Source: Shewanella sp. MBTL60-007 (lineage in GTDB: Bacteria > Pseudomonadota > Gammaproteobacteria > Enterobacterales > Shewanellaceae). Taken from it: a stretch of DNA of 64,000 bases. How positions within the stretch are numbered: position 1 is the first letter of the stretch; every line of letters begins with the position of its first letter. A program made the position numbers and the translations under genes. Location: the NCBI RefSeq assembly GCF_019654915.1, contig NZ_BPET01000020.1, positions 1 to 64,000 on the forward strand, given 5' to 3'. The notes beneath the pieces are model-generated. The model saw only the letters and a program-made list of their open reading frames with translations. It did no database searches and had not been told where the DNA came from. Positions 27,865 through 36,919 of the stretch are shown here, piece after piece.

Positions 27865-28491
27865 ATGGGAAAGGAAACTGTAGATAGCAGTATTACTTTG
27901 TGCGGTTCCTGTGACTTAGTCATTCGGAAACGAGCACTACCAACTGGCGTACGTGCTGTATGCCCACGATGTCACACCGCGTTATACGATACACCATACT
28001 GCTCAATAAACGGTATGTTAGCCTTATGCTTAACGGCCATTTTCTTTTTTGCTCCAGCCAATTTATTCCCGGTACTCGAGTTAGAGTTCTTAGGGAGTAT
28101 GAGAACCACAACAGTCATTGAGGGGGCGTTATCGGTCTACCATCAGGGCTATTGGTTGGTGGGGATTGCCGTTTTAACCTCTGCTGTCATCGCACCTGGC
28201 CTATTACTGCTCTCGATACTGATGCAGATTTTAATCGTCAAATATGGATTAAGCTCCCCTTCTCTGAGGACGGCTCTAAAACACGCCTTAAAAATACAAG
28301 GGGTACTCACTCAGCTTACCATGTTAGAAATTTTTGTGATTAGCTTCTTAGTGGCGGCTTTTAACTTAGCCGACTTTGCCACAGTTTCTTTTGGGTTCGG
28401 CACGTTCTGCTTTACTATGTTATTTGTAATGACACTATTTTTAATGCGGGAGTATGATTTAGAACATATGTGGAGCTATCTCGATGAGTGA
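27865..28491 (+). CDS. PqiA/LetA-type membrane protein, first half
   Basis: 208 residues. It begins with a zinc-ribbon pair, CGSC and CPRC (residues about 11 and 31), and continues with four hydrophobic helices typical of one PqiA domain. E. coli LetA (YebS) has two such domains in one chain; here this gene carries only the N-terminal one and overlaps the second by 8 bases. LetA is the inner-membrane partner of LetB. The ATG at 27865 (MGKETV) is chosen over an upstream TTG at 27829, but no strong ribosome binding site is seen for either. Confidence 0.85.
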   Translation: MGKETVDSSITLCGSCDLVIRKRALPTGVRAVCPRCHTALYDTPYCSINGMLALCLTAIFFFAPANLFPVLELEFLGSMRTTTVIEGALSVYHQGYWLVGIAVLTSAVIAPGLLLLSILMQILIVKYGLSSPSLRTALKHALKIQGVLTQLTMLEIFVISFLVAAFNLADFATVSFGFGTFCFTMLFVMTLFLMREYDLEHMWSYLDE

Positions 28492-29125
28492 TAATCACTC
28501 GACCATGTTAGGCAAAGATATCGGTCTTACCTCATGCCCAACTTGCCATAAGGTGACCTGCGCTAAATCGACCAACTGCAGTCGCTGTGACGCAGCGCTG
28601 ACTGTTAGAGACTATTCCAGTGTGCAAAAAAGCTGGGCCTTACTCATAACGGCGATGATTTTGCTGATCCCAGCCAATGTTTACCCTATCTCTACCTTAA
28701 CCAATCAAGGGCGGGTGACCCAAGATACTATCTTTTCCGGTATTGCCCACTTAGTCAAAACCGATATGATCCCAATCGCGATCATACTGTTTGTTGCCAG
28801 TATCTTAGTGCCCATCCTCAAGATTGTCGGCTTAATAATTTATTTGTCTGCGATCAGTTATAAATTGCCTATCTCTAAAAAGAAGCTGATGACAGGATTT
28901 CACGTCATTGAATGGATCGGCCGCTGGTCGATGTTAGATCTGTTCGTTATCTCTCTTACCGTTGCTGTCGTTAATATGGGACAGCTATTAGACGCTAAGC
29001 CTGCCCCCGCCGCCACAGCGTTCGCCTTAGTAATTTTACTCACGCAGTTAGCTGCAAAAGTCATAGATACCCGTTTACTCTGGGATAGATTGGAAGCAAA
29101 AGATGACTCAAGTACAAACGCCTAA
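28484..29125 (+). CDS. PqiA/LetA-type membrane protein, second half
   Basis: 213 residues. It has its own zinc-ribbon cysteines (CPTC and CSRC) followed by four membrane helices: a complete PqiA domain equivalent to the C-terminal half of E. coli LetA. The start overlaps the first-half gene (ATGAGTGATAA), so the two are translationally coupled and probably form a heterodimer in the inner membrane. Its 3' end overlaps letB by 23 bases. Because each half has its own cysteines and helices, this reads as a stable split and not a decayed gene. Confidence 0.87.
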   Translation: MSDNHSTMLGKDIGLTSCPTCHKVTCAKSTNCSRCDAALTVRDYSSVQKSWALLITAMILLIPANVYPISTLTNQGRVTQDTIFSGIAHLVKTDMIPIAIILFVASILVPILKIVGLIIYLSAISYKLPISKKKLMTGFHVIEWIGRWSMLDLFVISLTVAVVNMGQLLDAKPAPAATAFALVILLTQLAAKVIDTRLLWDRLEAKDDSSTNA

Positions 29126-31739
29126 AATCGTAAAGAAAAAACTATTTTCACCGATTTGGTTATTACCTATTATCGCCCTCGCATTAGGGGCGTGGCTCGG
29201 TGTGAAGAGCATACGCGAATCGGGCGTAGAGGTGACAATTCACTTTCCTAGTGCAACAGGCATGGACATAGGTAAGACTCTGGTCAAATATCAGGGGCTG
29301 ACTGTCGGCAAAGTCGTCGACATGAGTATCGATGATGATCTGCAAGGCGTAAATGTTGACGTTCTCATGGACTATCGCGCCGCCCCATTTGTTAATGAGG
29401 GAACAAAGTTCTGGTTAGTAAAACCTAAAGCATCAATTACTGGTGTAGAAGGGTTAGATACCCTATTTTCCGGTAATTACATTAGCATTTTACCCGGTGA
29501 AGGTGACTCTCGCTCCTTCTTCGAAGCCGAAACCACGGCTCCAGTTATCACCCCTGGTGTTGAAGGCCTAATCGTACATATCACCACTAAAAAGTTAGGG
29601 TCGTTAGATGTAGGATCACCGGTTTTTTATAGACAGATCCCTGTGGGACAAGTTGTGGGCTATCATCTAGAAAGTGCCGATGAAATTTTAGTTACCGCCT
29701 TTATCCAGCATCAATATGCTCAACTTGTAAAGGTCGACTCCCAGTTTTGGAACGTATCAGGAATAAGCGTTGATGCCTCTCTCTCTGGCGTGAAAGTCAG
29801 TAGCGAAAGCCTAGCCTCGATACTTGCCGGAGGAATTAGCTTTAGCTCAAATGATACCGCTAAGTCCGCAGAGAATAAGCATGAGTTTACCCTTTATGAT
29901 AATCAAGAAGACGCATTGGGCGGCGTGCAATTTACCCTTAAGGCAAGCGGTGAAGAATCGGTCGCTCAAAATGCACCTATCGTCTATCGAGGCATAAAGA
30001 TTGGTCAAATAACCCAAAAGGACTTGAGTGATGACGGCATTACTTTAACTGCAAAAATTGATAACACCTATCAGGAACTCCTAACCGAAACGGCAGATTT
30101 TTGGCTAGAGGGGGCCGACATTTCGCTATCTGGGATCAAACATCCTGAGCGTTTAATCACTGGCAGTGTGATCAATTTTGTGCCTGGAACCGGACCAGCA
30201 AAACAAGAATATAACCTATTAACACAGTCACCTGAGCCAAACAACGTCAGCAAGCTTGCTCTAACACTCTATTCGGAGTCAAATCCAGGAGTCGGTGCTG
30301 GGGCCGAGATCCGCTATAAACAGATAAAAATAGGCCAAGTACTTTCTAGTCAACTTAATAATGCCTTAACCCAAGTTGAATACCAAATAGAGATAGATCC
30401 CGATTTCACTGACTTAGTCAGTGCAAATAGCCACTTTATCGCAGAGTCAGCTCTAGCTATTGACGCCAGCCTAGAGGGTATTCAAGTCAAAACCCGCGAT
30501 TTAAATACTTTAGCCAACGGTGCATTAAACCTAGTGAGAGGCTCAAGCAAAGCTTTAGCGACCAACAAAAGTTCATTACGTGTATTTGCGAGTAACGATG
30601 AGGCCAAGGACTTTTATGCCAGTCAAAACCTCATCAAAAAACGTCTTCTAAGCCAAGACGCAGCAGACTTATCCGCGGGCTCCCCCATCTATTATAAGAA
30701 GATGCAAATTGGCCAAGTAACTGGTGTTCAATGGCAAGCGTCCGATAACGACTTTGTTATTGATATGACAATTGAGCGAGCCTTTGAAAGCTTACTGAAC
30801 AGTCAAACCGTATTTTGGCGAAACAACGCCGTATCTATTAATGCAAGCTTATCTGGGGTCGAGGTTGACGTTGCTCCGTTAAAAGGAGCATTAAAAGGTG
30901 GCATTAGCCTTGGACTAATCGAAGGCGAACGAGTGGCCGATGGTCGCTATCTGTATGACAGCCGATTTTTAGCCCTAAGTCAGGCACAAGCAATTAGCCT
31001 TACCTTCCCCGCCAGTGTAAAGCTCGCAGCAAAGGCACCTATTCGTTACCTTGGCCATAAGGTAGGTGAAGTAGACCAAGTCACCTTAAGCCAAGATCTG
31101 AAACAGCTGAATGTAACAGCCTACCTGTATGGTCAATATGCTGCCAACTTTAACCAAAAGGATGCTTCCTACTCGATCATCGATGCCGATATCTCGTTAG
31201 CGGGTATTAAGGCACCTGAAACCCTTATCACAGGCCCATATATTGAAGTGTTCCCAGGACAAAGTGCAGTAAAGTCATCTAGCTTTACTGGCCAGATTGA
31301 AAAGCCTTTCTATAATATCGACGACGCCCTAACCTTTAGCTTAAGCAAGGCTAATCTCGGCTCGGTAAAAGCAGGAACCGCTATCTTCTTTAGAGGGGTA
31401 AAAATCGGTCAAGTCGATGGTTACCAACTATCTGAGCAAGGAACTGGCGTAATTATGCACGCCCATGTTAAAAATGAGTATCGACACTTAGTTAATCAAT
31501 CTAGCGTATTTTGGGATCTTTCAGGAGTAAAGGTCGATGTGGGTCTTTTCTCAGGTGCACAGATTGAAACCGGCTCTTTGGAAACCATCTTGGCCGGTGG
31601 CATAGGGATGGCTACGAAAGAGACCACGACAGCAGCTAACGCGCTAGCTAAACAACAGACGTTTAAGCTTAACGCCAAAGTCGATCCAAACTGGCTCAAT
31701 TGGTCACCAGTGCAGACAAGCCTGACTAAGTCAAATTAA
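29103..31739 (+). CDS. letB: lipid-transport tunnel protein LetB (seven MCE domains)
   Basis: 878 residues, nearly the same as E. coli LetB/YebT (877). One N-terminal membrane helix (residues about 12-32) anchors it in the inner membrane. Seven MCE domains follow, each recognisable by a YxGxxVGxV-like motif: VKYQGLTVGKVV, VFYRQIPVGQVV, IVYRGIKIGQI, IRYKQIKIGQVL, IYYKKMQIGQV, IRYLGHKVGEV and IFFRGVKIGQV. In E. coli these stack as rings into a tube across the periplasm that moves phospholipids between the membranes. It overlaps the split LetA genes, so all three form one operon. Confidence 0.96.
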   Translation: MTQVQTPKIVKKKLFSPIWLLPIIALALGAWLGVKSIRESGVEVTIHFPSATGMDIGKTLVKYQGLTVGKVVDMSIDDDLQGVNVDVLMDYRAAPFVNEGTKFWLVKPKASITGVEGLDTLFSGNYISILPGEGDSRSFFEAETTAPVITPGVEGLIVHITTKKLGSLDVGSPVFYRQIPVGQVVGYHLESADEILVTAFIQHQYAQLVKVDSQFWNVSGISVDASLSGVKVSSESLASILAGGISFSSNDTAKSAENKHEFTLYDNQEDALGGVQFTLKASGEESVAQNAPIVYRGIKIGQITQKDLSDDGITLTAKIDNTYQELLTETADFWLEGADISLSGIKHPERLITGSVINFVPGTGPAKQEYNLLTQSPEPNNVSKLALTLYSESNPGVGAGAEIRYKQIKIGQVLSSQLNNALTQVEYQIEIDPDFTDLVSANSHFIAESALAIDASLEGIQVKTRDLNTLANGALNLVRGSSKALATNKSSLRVFASNDEAKDFYASQNLIKKRLLSQDAADLSAGSPIYYKKMQIGQVTGVQWQASDNDFVIDMTIERAFESLLNSQTVFWRNNAVSINASLSGVEVDVAPLKGALKGGISLGLIEGERVADGRYLYDSRFLALSQAQAISLTFPASVKLAAKAPIRYLGHKVGEVDQVTLSQDLKQLNVTAYLYGQYAANFNQKDASYSIIDADISLAGIKAPETLITGPYIEVFPGQSAVKSSSFTGQIEKPFYNIDDALTFSLSKANLGSVKAGTAIFFRGVKIGQVDGYQLSEQGTGVIMHAHVKNEYRHLVNQSSVFWDLSGVKVDVGLFSGAQIETGSLETILAGGIGMATKETTTAANALAKQQTFKLNAKVDPNWLNWSPVQTSLTKSN

Positions 31740-31800
31740 CTAACCAAATTCGAGCTAAGCGCTCACTTAAAGCAAGTGGGAAAGAGTACGTTGAGTACTC

Positions 31801-31839
31801 ACAAATAAAAACGAGGCCATTAGCCTCGTTTTTATTTGT
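31801..31839. terminator. bidirectional terminator between letB and the SpmAB-like gene
   Basis: ACAAATAAAAACGAGGC and its exact reverse complement form a 17-bp stem around CATTA. The A- and T-rich outer parts provide the T-tract for either direction, fitting the convergent genes on both sides. Confidence 0.9.
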
Positions 31840-31874
31840 GCTTTGCTCTAAACAGGCTGAAGCATTGAGAATGC

Positions 31875-33101
31875 TTAGCCATAGAACTGATAACAAACCA
31901 TTATTGCCGCGATGATCCCTGCTAGGTCGGCAAATAAGCCACAAGCCAGCGCATGCCTTCCATTACGGATCCCGACAGCGCCAAAATATACCGCTAACAC
32001 ATAGAAAGTCGTTTCGGTACTTCCCTGTAATATTGCCGCCAAACGCCCAGCAAATGAGTCGACGCCATAGTGCTGCATGGTTTCAAGCATCATAGCCCTA
32101 GCACCAGAACCACTGAAAGGTTTCATTATCGCTGTTGGCATGGCATCGACAAAGCGTACATCTCCACCTGCGAACGCGACTAAACCTGCGATCAGTTGCA
32201 GCAAATAATCTAACGCGCCAGAGGCCCTTAAAAGTGCAATGGCGAGTAACATCGCGAGTAAATAGGGGATAAGCTTAATCGATTGTTCAAAGCCCTCTTT
32301 CGCCCCCTCAATAAACTCATCATAGACAGCGACTTTTCGCATCCCAGCAACGAGGACAAAACTAAAGATAAGTAGCAATAATATGCCATTACCAAGGCCG
32401 GTGCTCACCTCACCGATGGCCGCTACTGTCAAGGTACTTAAATAAAATACTAAGCCTACGATAGAGGAGAGAATAATACCCGCATAACCAAGCACAACCA
32501 TATTGATTAAAGAGAGTCTTTGAACCAAAGCCACAGCAGTTAAGCCAGCAAGGGTTGATGCAGTTGTTGCGAGTAAAATCGGCAAAAAAACATCAGCAGG
32601 TGCTGCCGCTCCTTGCTGGGCACGGTATAAAAATACGGTCACAGGCACTAAGGTGATCGAAGAAGTATTTAAGACTAAAAACAAGATCTGAGCATTGGTG
32701 GCCACACTCTTATTAGGATTTAAGGTTTGTAAGTCCTGCATCGCCTTGAGTCCTAGTGGCGTGGCAGCATTATCTAAACCTAGCATATTCGCCGTAAGAT
32801 TCATGGTGACGCTACCGAAAGCGGGATGCCCTCTTGGTACCTCTGGCATCAATTTTGACAATAACGGCTCAAACATTTTCGAAAAAACGGCAACGACACC
32901 GGCTTTCTCACCCACCCGCATTAAGCCCATCCAAAGCGATAACACGCCGATTAATCCTAGCGCGATTTCAGCCGCTAATTTAGAGCTCGAAAAAATGGCA
33001 CTCACGCTTTCAGACAGTATCTGCGTGTGTCCCGTTAGCACTTGAACCAGAATTGCAATGAGTGCGGTAGCGAAAAAGCCAAACCAGATCTTATTTAGCA
33101 C
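31875..33101 (-). CDS. SpmA/SpmB-type nucleoside-recognition membrane protein (fusion)
   Basis: 408 residues with many hydrophobic helices and two homologous gate domains in a row. The first contains NLTANMLGLDNAATPLGL, as in SpmA. The second, SpmB-like, contains KPFSGSGARAMM and ILQGSTETTFYVLAVYFGAVGI. These are the signature segments of the nucleoside-recognition (gate) family. The transported substrate in non-sporulating bacteria is unknown. In E. coli rsmF directly follows letB; here this gene is inserted between them in the opposite orientation. It is divergent from rsmF with only 68 bases between. Confidence 0.85.
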   Translation of the reverse strand: MLNKIWFGFFATALIAILVQVLTGHTQILSESVSAIFSSSKLAAEIALGLIGVLSLWMGLMRVGEKAGVVAVFSKMFEPLLSKLMPEVPRGHPAFGSVTMNLTANMLGLDNAATPLGLKAMQDLQTLNPNKSVATNAQILFLVLNTSSITLVPVTVFLYRAQQGAAAPADVFLPILLATTASTLAGLTAVALVQRLSLINMVVLGYAGIILSSIVGLVFYLSTLTVAAIGEVSTGLGNGILLLLIFSFVLVAGMRKVAVYDEFIEGAKEGFEQSIKLIPYLLAMLLAIALLRASGALDYLLQLIAGLVAFAGGDVRFVDAMPTAIMKPFSGSGARAMMLETMQHYGVDSFAGRLAAILQGSTETTFYVLAVYFGAVGIRNGRHALACGLFADLAGIIAAIMVCYQFYG

Positions 33102-33130
33102 CCAAGTTCCCTCTTATCATTTAGTTAATC

Positions 33131-33139
33131 TGTTATAAT
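33131..33139 (+). promoter_or_regulatory. extended -10 promoter of rsmF
   Basis: TGTTATAAT contains a perfect TATAAT (33134-33139) with TG one base upstream, about 30 bases before the rsmF start. The -35 is weak. Confidence 0.55.
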
Positions 33140-33169
33140 CCCGCTACTTTACCGCATTATCTTCGACAT

Positions 33170-34600
33170 ATGGCTCATTTTAATCAGAATTTTCTCGATA
33201 GTATCGAACGTGATCTTCCATCTCACTTATCAATGGAAGACTTTATCGCCTTTAGCAATAAGCCGTTGCGACTTTCTATCCGAGTCAATACGCTCAAAAT
33301 CAGTAGCGATAACTTTATCGACTTGATGACGCAAAAAGGCTGGCACTTTGACCCTATTCCTTGGTGCAAAGACGGCTTTTGGGTGACCTTGAGCCAAGAC
33401 ATTCAGTTGGGCAATACCATCGAGCACCTGCAAGGTCTATTTTACATTCAAGAAGCCAGCTCCATGTTGCCGCCAACAGCGCTGTTTGACGCCAGCCAAG
33501 AGCAGCAAAGCATTTCTTGCGATAGCTTAGTGCTCGACATGGCCTCAGCACCGGGCTCTAAGACCACTCAGATCGCTGCCCTTATGCAGAATCGAGGCCT
33601 ACTCGTCGCCAACGAGTACTCGGCAAGCCGCGTCAAAGTGTTACATGCCAACGTGGCTCGTATGGGCGTGGCTAATTGTGCCTTAACCCATTTCGATGCT
33701 CGGGTGTTTGGTGAGTATATGTTCGAGACCTTTGACTCGATTCTACTCGACGCCCCTTGCAGCGGTGAAGGCACCATTCGAAAAGATCCTGACGCACTCA
33801 AAAACTGGGATAACAATGACGCAAAAGGGATTGTCGACACTCAAAAAGAACTCATAGAGTCGGCTTTTCTTGCATTAAAGGTTGGGGGAAGTCTGGTCTA
33901 CTCCACGTGCGCACTTAGCCGCCAAGAAAACCAAGATGTTTGCCATCACTTAAAAGCCTTATATGGTGAAGCCGTTGAGTTTCTCCCTTTAACGGATCTA
34001 TTCCCGCAAGCTGAGAAAGCCTGCACCGAAGAGGGATTTTTACATGTCTGGCCGCAGATCTATGACAGTGAAGGTTTTTTTGTAGCCAAGATCCGCAAAC
34101 ATGTGGCCGTAGAGCGCCAAGTTCCGGAGCCAAGAAAACAGAAGAACTTTCCGTTTACCCCTGCAAAGCCCAAACAAGTTGAAGAGTTAACACAGTACTT
34201 TAAAGACAGTTTCTCTATTGACTTACCCGATAGTGCCCAAGTGATGGTACGAGATCTGGAGTTTTGGCTGTTTCCAAACCCTGTTATGCCATTAATAGGT
34301 AAGATGCGTTTTCAGCGCATAGGAATAAAACTCGCCGATGCATTAAAAAAAGGCTACAAAGTCCGCCACGAAGCGATCTTAGCGCTATCATCTCCCACGC
34401 GCTTTGAGCTTAGTGATGAACAGGCTAAGGACTTCTTGATGGGGCGAGACATCGGCCTGCAAGAAAGAGTTAAACCTCAAGGGGAAGTGATCGTCAGTTA
34501 CGCTAACAATCCGCTTGGCGTTGCCAAGCACTTAGGCAATAAATTAAAGAACAACCTTCCTAGGGACTTAGTAAAAGATAAGATTGCACTGTATCAATAA
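33170..34600 (+). CDS. rsmF: 16S rRNA m5C1407 methyltransferase RsmF
   Basis: 476 residues (E. coli 479). SAM-binding motif DMASAPGSKTTQIA near residue 125; the two family cysteines are in DAPCSGEGT (about 197) and STCALSRQENQD (about 245), one catalytic and one for product release. The C-terminal third resembles the RsmF-specific PUA-like region. It methylates C1407 of 16S rRNA in the decoding site. The start MAHFNQNFLD fits the family. It has its own extended -10 promoter and is followed by the sRNA at about 34687, as rsmF and SdsR are close in E. coli. Confidence 0.96.
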   Translation: MAHFNQNFLDSIERDLPSHLSMEDFIAFSNKPLRLSIRVNTLKISSDNFIDLMTQKGWHFDPIPWCKDGFWVTLSQDIQLGNTIEHLQGLFYIQEASSMLPPTALFDASQEQQSISCDSLVLDMASAPGSKTTQIAALMQNRGLLVANEYSASRVKVLHANVARMGVANCALTHFDARVFGEYMFETFDSILLDAPCSGEGTIRKDPDALKNWDNNDAKGIVDTQKELIESAFLALKVGGSLVYSTCALSRQENQDVCHHLKALYGEAVEFLPLTDLFPQAEKACTEEGFLHVWPQIYDSEGFFVAKIRKHVAVERQVPEPRKQKNFPFTPAKPKQVEELTQYFKDSFSIDLPDSAQVMVRDLEFWLFPNPVMPLIGKMRFQRIGIKLADALKKGYKVRHEAILALSSPTRFELSDEQAKDFLMGRDIGLQERVKPQGEVIVSYANNPLGVAKHLGNKLKNNLPRDLVKDKIALYQ

Positions 34601-34686
34601 TACACAATTACTTACATTTGCGGGTGGCTTGTCAAAAAATAACCACCCACAATGCTAAAAGCTAGTCTACACTCTATATCATTAGT

Positions 34687-34807
34687 CTTTAGCGAAGATG
34701 TGGTTTAACCTTTTTTTACCAGCAATGGTAAACAACAGTAGCGCACGGCTCCTTGTGAGCCATTCCCCTAGACCCAGAACAATCGGAATAGTTTTGGGTC
34801 TTTTTTT
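34687..34807 (+). ncRNA. sdsR: SdsR (RyeB) small RNA homologue
   Basis: Between rsmF and the convergent tatD gene. The segment TAGCGCACGGCTC, loop, GAGCCATT then CCCT and GACC matches, base for base, the core of SdsR as I recall it from E. coli and Salmonella. Three hairpins follow each other: TTTACCA-GCAA-TGGTAAA (5' hairpin), GGCTC-CTTGT-GAGCC, and an 11-bp terminator stem (AGACCCAGAAC with GTTTTGGGTCT) ending in seven T. A CTACACT element (34667-34673) followed by CTATATC suits a sigma-S promoter; the 5' end is approximate. In E. coli SdsR is sigma-S dependent and Hfq-bound, represses porin and other mRNAs, and maps a few genes from rsmF. Confidence 0.8.
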
Positions 34808-34833
34808 GTTTGGAATTCGTGCAAAAGCTAAAG

Positions 34834-35622
34834 CTAGCGCCCCGCTAGCCTTGCTGCATCTTTAAATAACCTGAAGAAATTATCTGTGGTGTACTGGGCT
34901 AGTTCAGGGTACTTCTCCCCTCTTAGCTCTGCCACAAACTCGGCAACATCTCGCACAAATGCTGGTTGATTCTCTTTGCCACGATGAGGAACTGGGGCTA
35001 AATAGGGAGAATCAGTTTCAACCAACAGCCTGTCTTTTGGTACCTTTCTGATCACGTTGCGAAGCTCAGCGGCATTTTTAAAGGTCACAATACCTGAAAC
35101 TGAAATGTAGAAACCTAAGTCGATTGCCGCCTTGGCCATCTCCCAATCTTCTGTAAAACAATGCAATACGCCGCCAACAGTATCCGCGTTACCACGCTTT
35201 AGAAAATTAATGGTATCTTCTCGGGCATCTCGAGTATGAATAATGAGTGGTTTATTGACTTTGACAGCAAGATCGATCTGCTGTTCAAAGCAGGTCTGCT
35301 GTAGACTTTTAGTTTCATTGGCATAGAAATAATCTAAGCCTGTTTCACCGATAGCGACAACTTTTTCATCACGAGCAAACTGCTCAACCTCTTGAATATT
35401 CAAACCATCTTGTACATCTAGAGGGTGAACGCCGGCTGATAGAAATACTTCATCAAATGCAGCCATCTTCTGCTTCATTTCCACAAAGCCCTGCTGTCTT
35501 ACGTTGACACAAAGAAAGTAGGCGATATCCCGCGCTTTAGCCGCAGTGATAATCTCTTGAAGTGATGCCTGATCGGGGGCGATTTTTAAACGATCTAAGT
35601 GACAATGTGAATCGATAAGCAC
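34834..35622 (-). CDS. TatD-family metal-dependent hydrolase (YcfH-like)
   Basis: 262 residues. Metal ligands DSHCHLD at the N-terminus, ETGLDYF (about residue 92), IHTRDA, LHCFTE and the C-terminal ETDSPYLAP are the TatD set. Members are 3'-5' DNA exonucleases or D-aminoacyl hydrolases; YcfH in E. coli lies at the same place after holB. Start is a GTG at 35622, eight bases after GGA; no ATG is near. It follows pilZ by about 45 bases at the end of the tmk-holB operon. Confidence 0.93.
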   Translation of the reverse strand: MLIDSHCHLDRLKIAPDQASLQEIITAAKARDIAYFLCVNVRQQGFVEMKQKMAAFDEVFLSAGVHPLDVQDGLNIQEVEQFARDEKVVAIGETGLDYFYANETKSLQQTCFEQQIDLAVKVNKPLIIHTRDAREDTINFLKRGNADTVGGVLHCFTEDWEMAKAAIDLGFYISVSGIVTFKNAAELRNVIRKVPKDRLLVETDSPYLAPVPHRGKENQPAFVRDVAEFVAELRGEKYPELAQYTTDNFFRLFKDAARLAGR

Positions 35623-35667
35623 GATGAAAATCCAACAAACAACAAAAAGGACCGCAAGTCTACCCAG

Positions 35668-35994
35668 CTACATAGTGCAGGTCAAATCACCCGAGGCAAG
35701 TTGCCGTGACAGGAGCTGCTCAATTTGATGTTTATGAAAATCAGGCTCAGTTAAAATTTTCACCCCTATTCCGGCCGGACGCCCGCCGGAGGCGCCTAAG
35801 GGATTAATCCAAATAACCGAACCTGAAAAGTTATGAGCTTGAATATCACCAGGGAGTTGATAGGAAACCTGTATCTCTTGACCAAGCGTGAAACTTTCGC
35901 TGCAACTGACAAATATACCGATAGGTTTAATAAACGGCATATAGGCGCGGTAGAGTTGCTGTAAAGAATCAAATTTGACAACAAGATTAGTCAT
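35668..35994 (-). CDS. pilZ: PilZ-domain protein, PilZ type
   Basis: 108 residues, one PilZ domain: YRAYMPFIKPIGIFV, GSVIWINPLG and GGRPAGIGVKI match the founding Pseudomonas PilZ, and the context holB-pilZ-tatD is the same. The N-terminal RxxxR motif needed for c-di-GMP binding is absent, as in true PilZ, which instead interacts with pilus-assembly proteins such as PilB and FimX. It probably acts in type IV pilus assembly although no other pilus gene is in the window. The gene lies 6 bases after holB. Confidence 0.85.
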   Translation of the reverse strand: MTNLVVKFDSLQQLYRAYMPFIKPIGIFVSCSESFTLGQEIQVSYQLPGDIQAHNFSGSVIWINPLGASGGRPAGIGVKILTEPDFHKHQIEQLLSRQLASGDLTCTM

Positions 35995-36000
35995 AGGTGT

Positions 36001-36918
36001 TTATTGGCTCATTAACTGATTATACTCAATGGTTAACCCCTCAAATAACGCTAACGAATTCACGTTTGGCATTACCGATAAGCGGGTTTCTAGCTGCATC
36101 ACTTTCGCCGCAAAATTAGCGAGGTTAGCTCTAATCAGTGGATCACTATCTTGCTTCTTAACTAAAGCCCTGTGTATCACTAGATATAAAACTTTAAGAG
36201 CATCAGAAACTTGCTTTTCATTTACATTTATTAAACTAGCACACAGATGCCCTGACGACAAACTTTGTGTCCAACCCTTTCGGTAGCTAAGCAAGCTTTG
36301 ATATCGCTCTGTTTCAACAGCAGACAATACCGCCATAGGCCCCCCTACAACAGGTAAACACCAAGATGGATCATCTTCGAAGCGGTGTTGCTCTTTTAAC
36401 CACTGTTTTACCTGCAATTTACTTGGAAGTTCAACACGTAACCTCTGACAACGGCTACTGATGGTTGCTATTAGCCGACTCGGAGAATTGGCTTGTAACA
36501 GCAAAATAGTATCCTTTCCCGGCTCCTCGAGTGTCTTAAGTAAGGCGTTAGCCGAAGCCTGATTTAAGCGTTCGCTATTTAAAATAACGGCAACTCGTCT
36601 GCCTCCCTGCTGGGCGGTGGTCGTCAGCTTTTGACAAAGTTCTCGAACCTGATCGACTTTAATCTGCGCTCCATCGGCTTCAAGCCGATAAAGATCGGGA
36701 TGACTATTGGCTTCAATCAGTTGGCAAGCCTTGCAAAAGCCACACGCACCGCCGTGACCAAGCTGATTACAGAGTGACATTTTGGCTAATTCGAGCGCTA
36801 ATGACTCTCCGCCATAGCCAGCATCCATGCCTATCAGATAGGCATGACCGACTCTAGCCGTGTTGATCTGCTCAGCAAAATTATCCAGGGTAGTTTGCAG
36901 CCAAGGAAGCGTGGTCAT
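36001..36918 (-). CDS. holB: DNA polymerase III delta' subunit
   Basis: 305 residues. Part of the clamp loader: zinc-binding cysteines CNQLGHGGACGFCKAC near residue 55, sensor segment LLKTLEEPGKDT and the SRC motif ISSRCQRLRV. The nucleotide site is degenerate, as expected for delta'. The ATG at 36918 is used because the next upstream frame runs into tmk coding sequence and adds 25 unrelated residues. It follows tmk by one base and precedes pilZ, as in Pseudomonas. Confidence 0.93.
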   Translation of the reverse strand: MTTLPWLQTTLDNFAEQINTARVGHAYLIGMDAGYGGESLALELAKMSLCNQLGHGGACGFCKACQLIEANSHPDLYRLEADGAQIKVDQVRELCQKLTTTAQQGGRRVAVILNSERLNQASANALLKTLEEPGKDTILLLQANSPSRLIATISSRCQRLRVELPSKLQVKQWLKEQHRFEDDPSWCLPVVGGPMAVLSAVETERYQSLLSYRKGWTQSLSSGHLCASLINVNEKQVSDALKVLYLVIHRALVKKQDSDPLIRANLANFAAKVMQLETRLSVMPNVNSLALFEGLTIEYNQLMSQ

Positions 36919-36919
36919 A

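Noticed and set aside
28484-28491. Frameshift breaking a single letA gene
   Set aside because: Both halves have complete zinc-ribbon motifs and full helix sets, and the overlap has a proper start and stop; a natural split is more likely, though sequencing error cannot be fully excluded.
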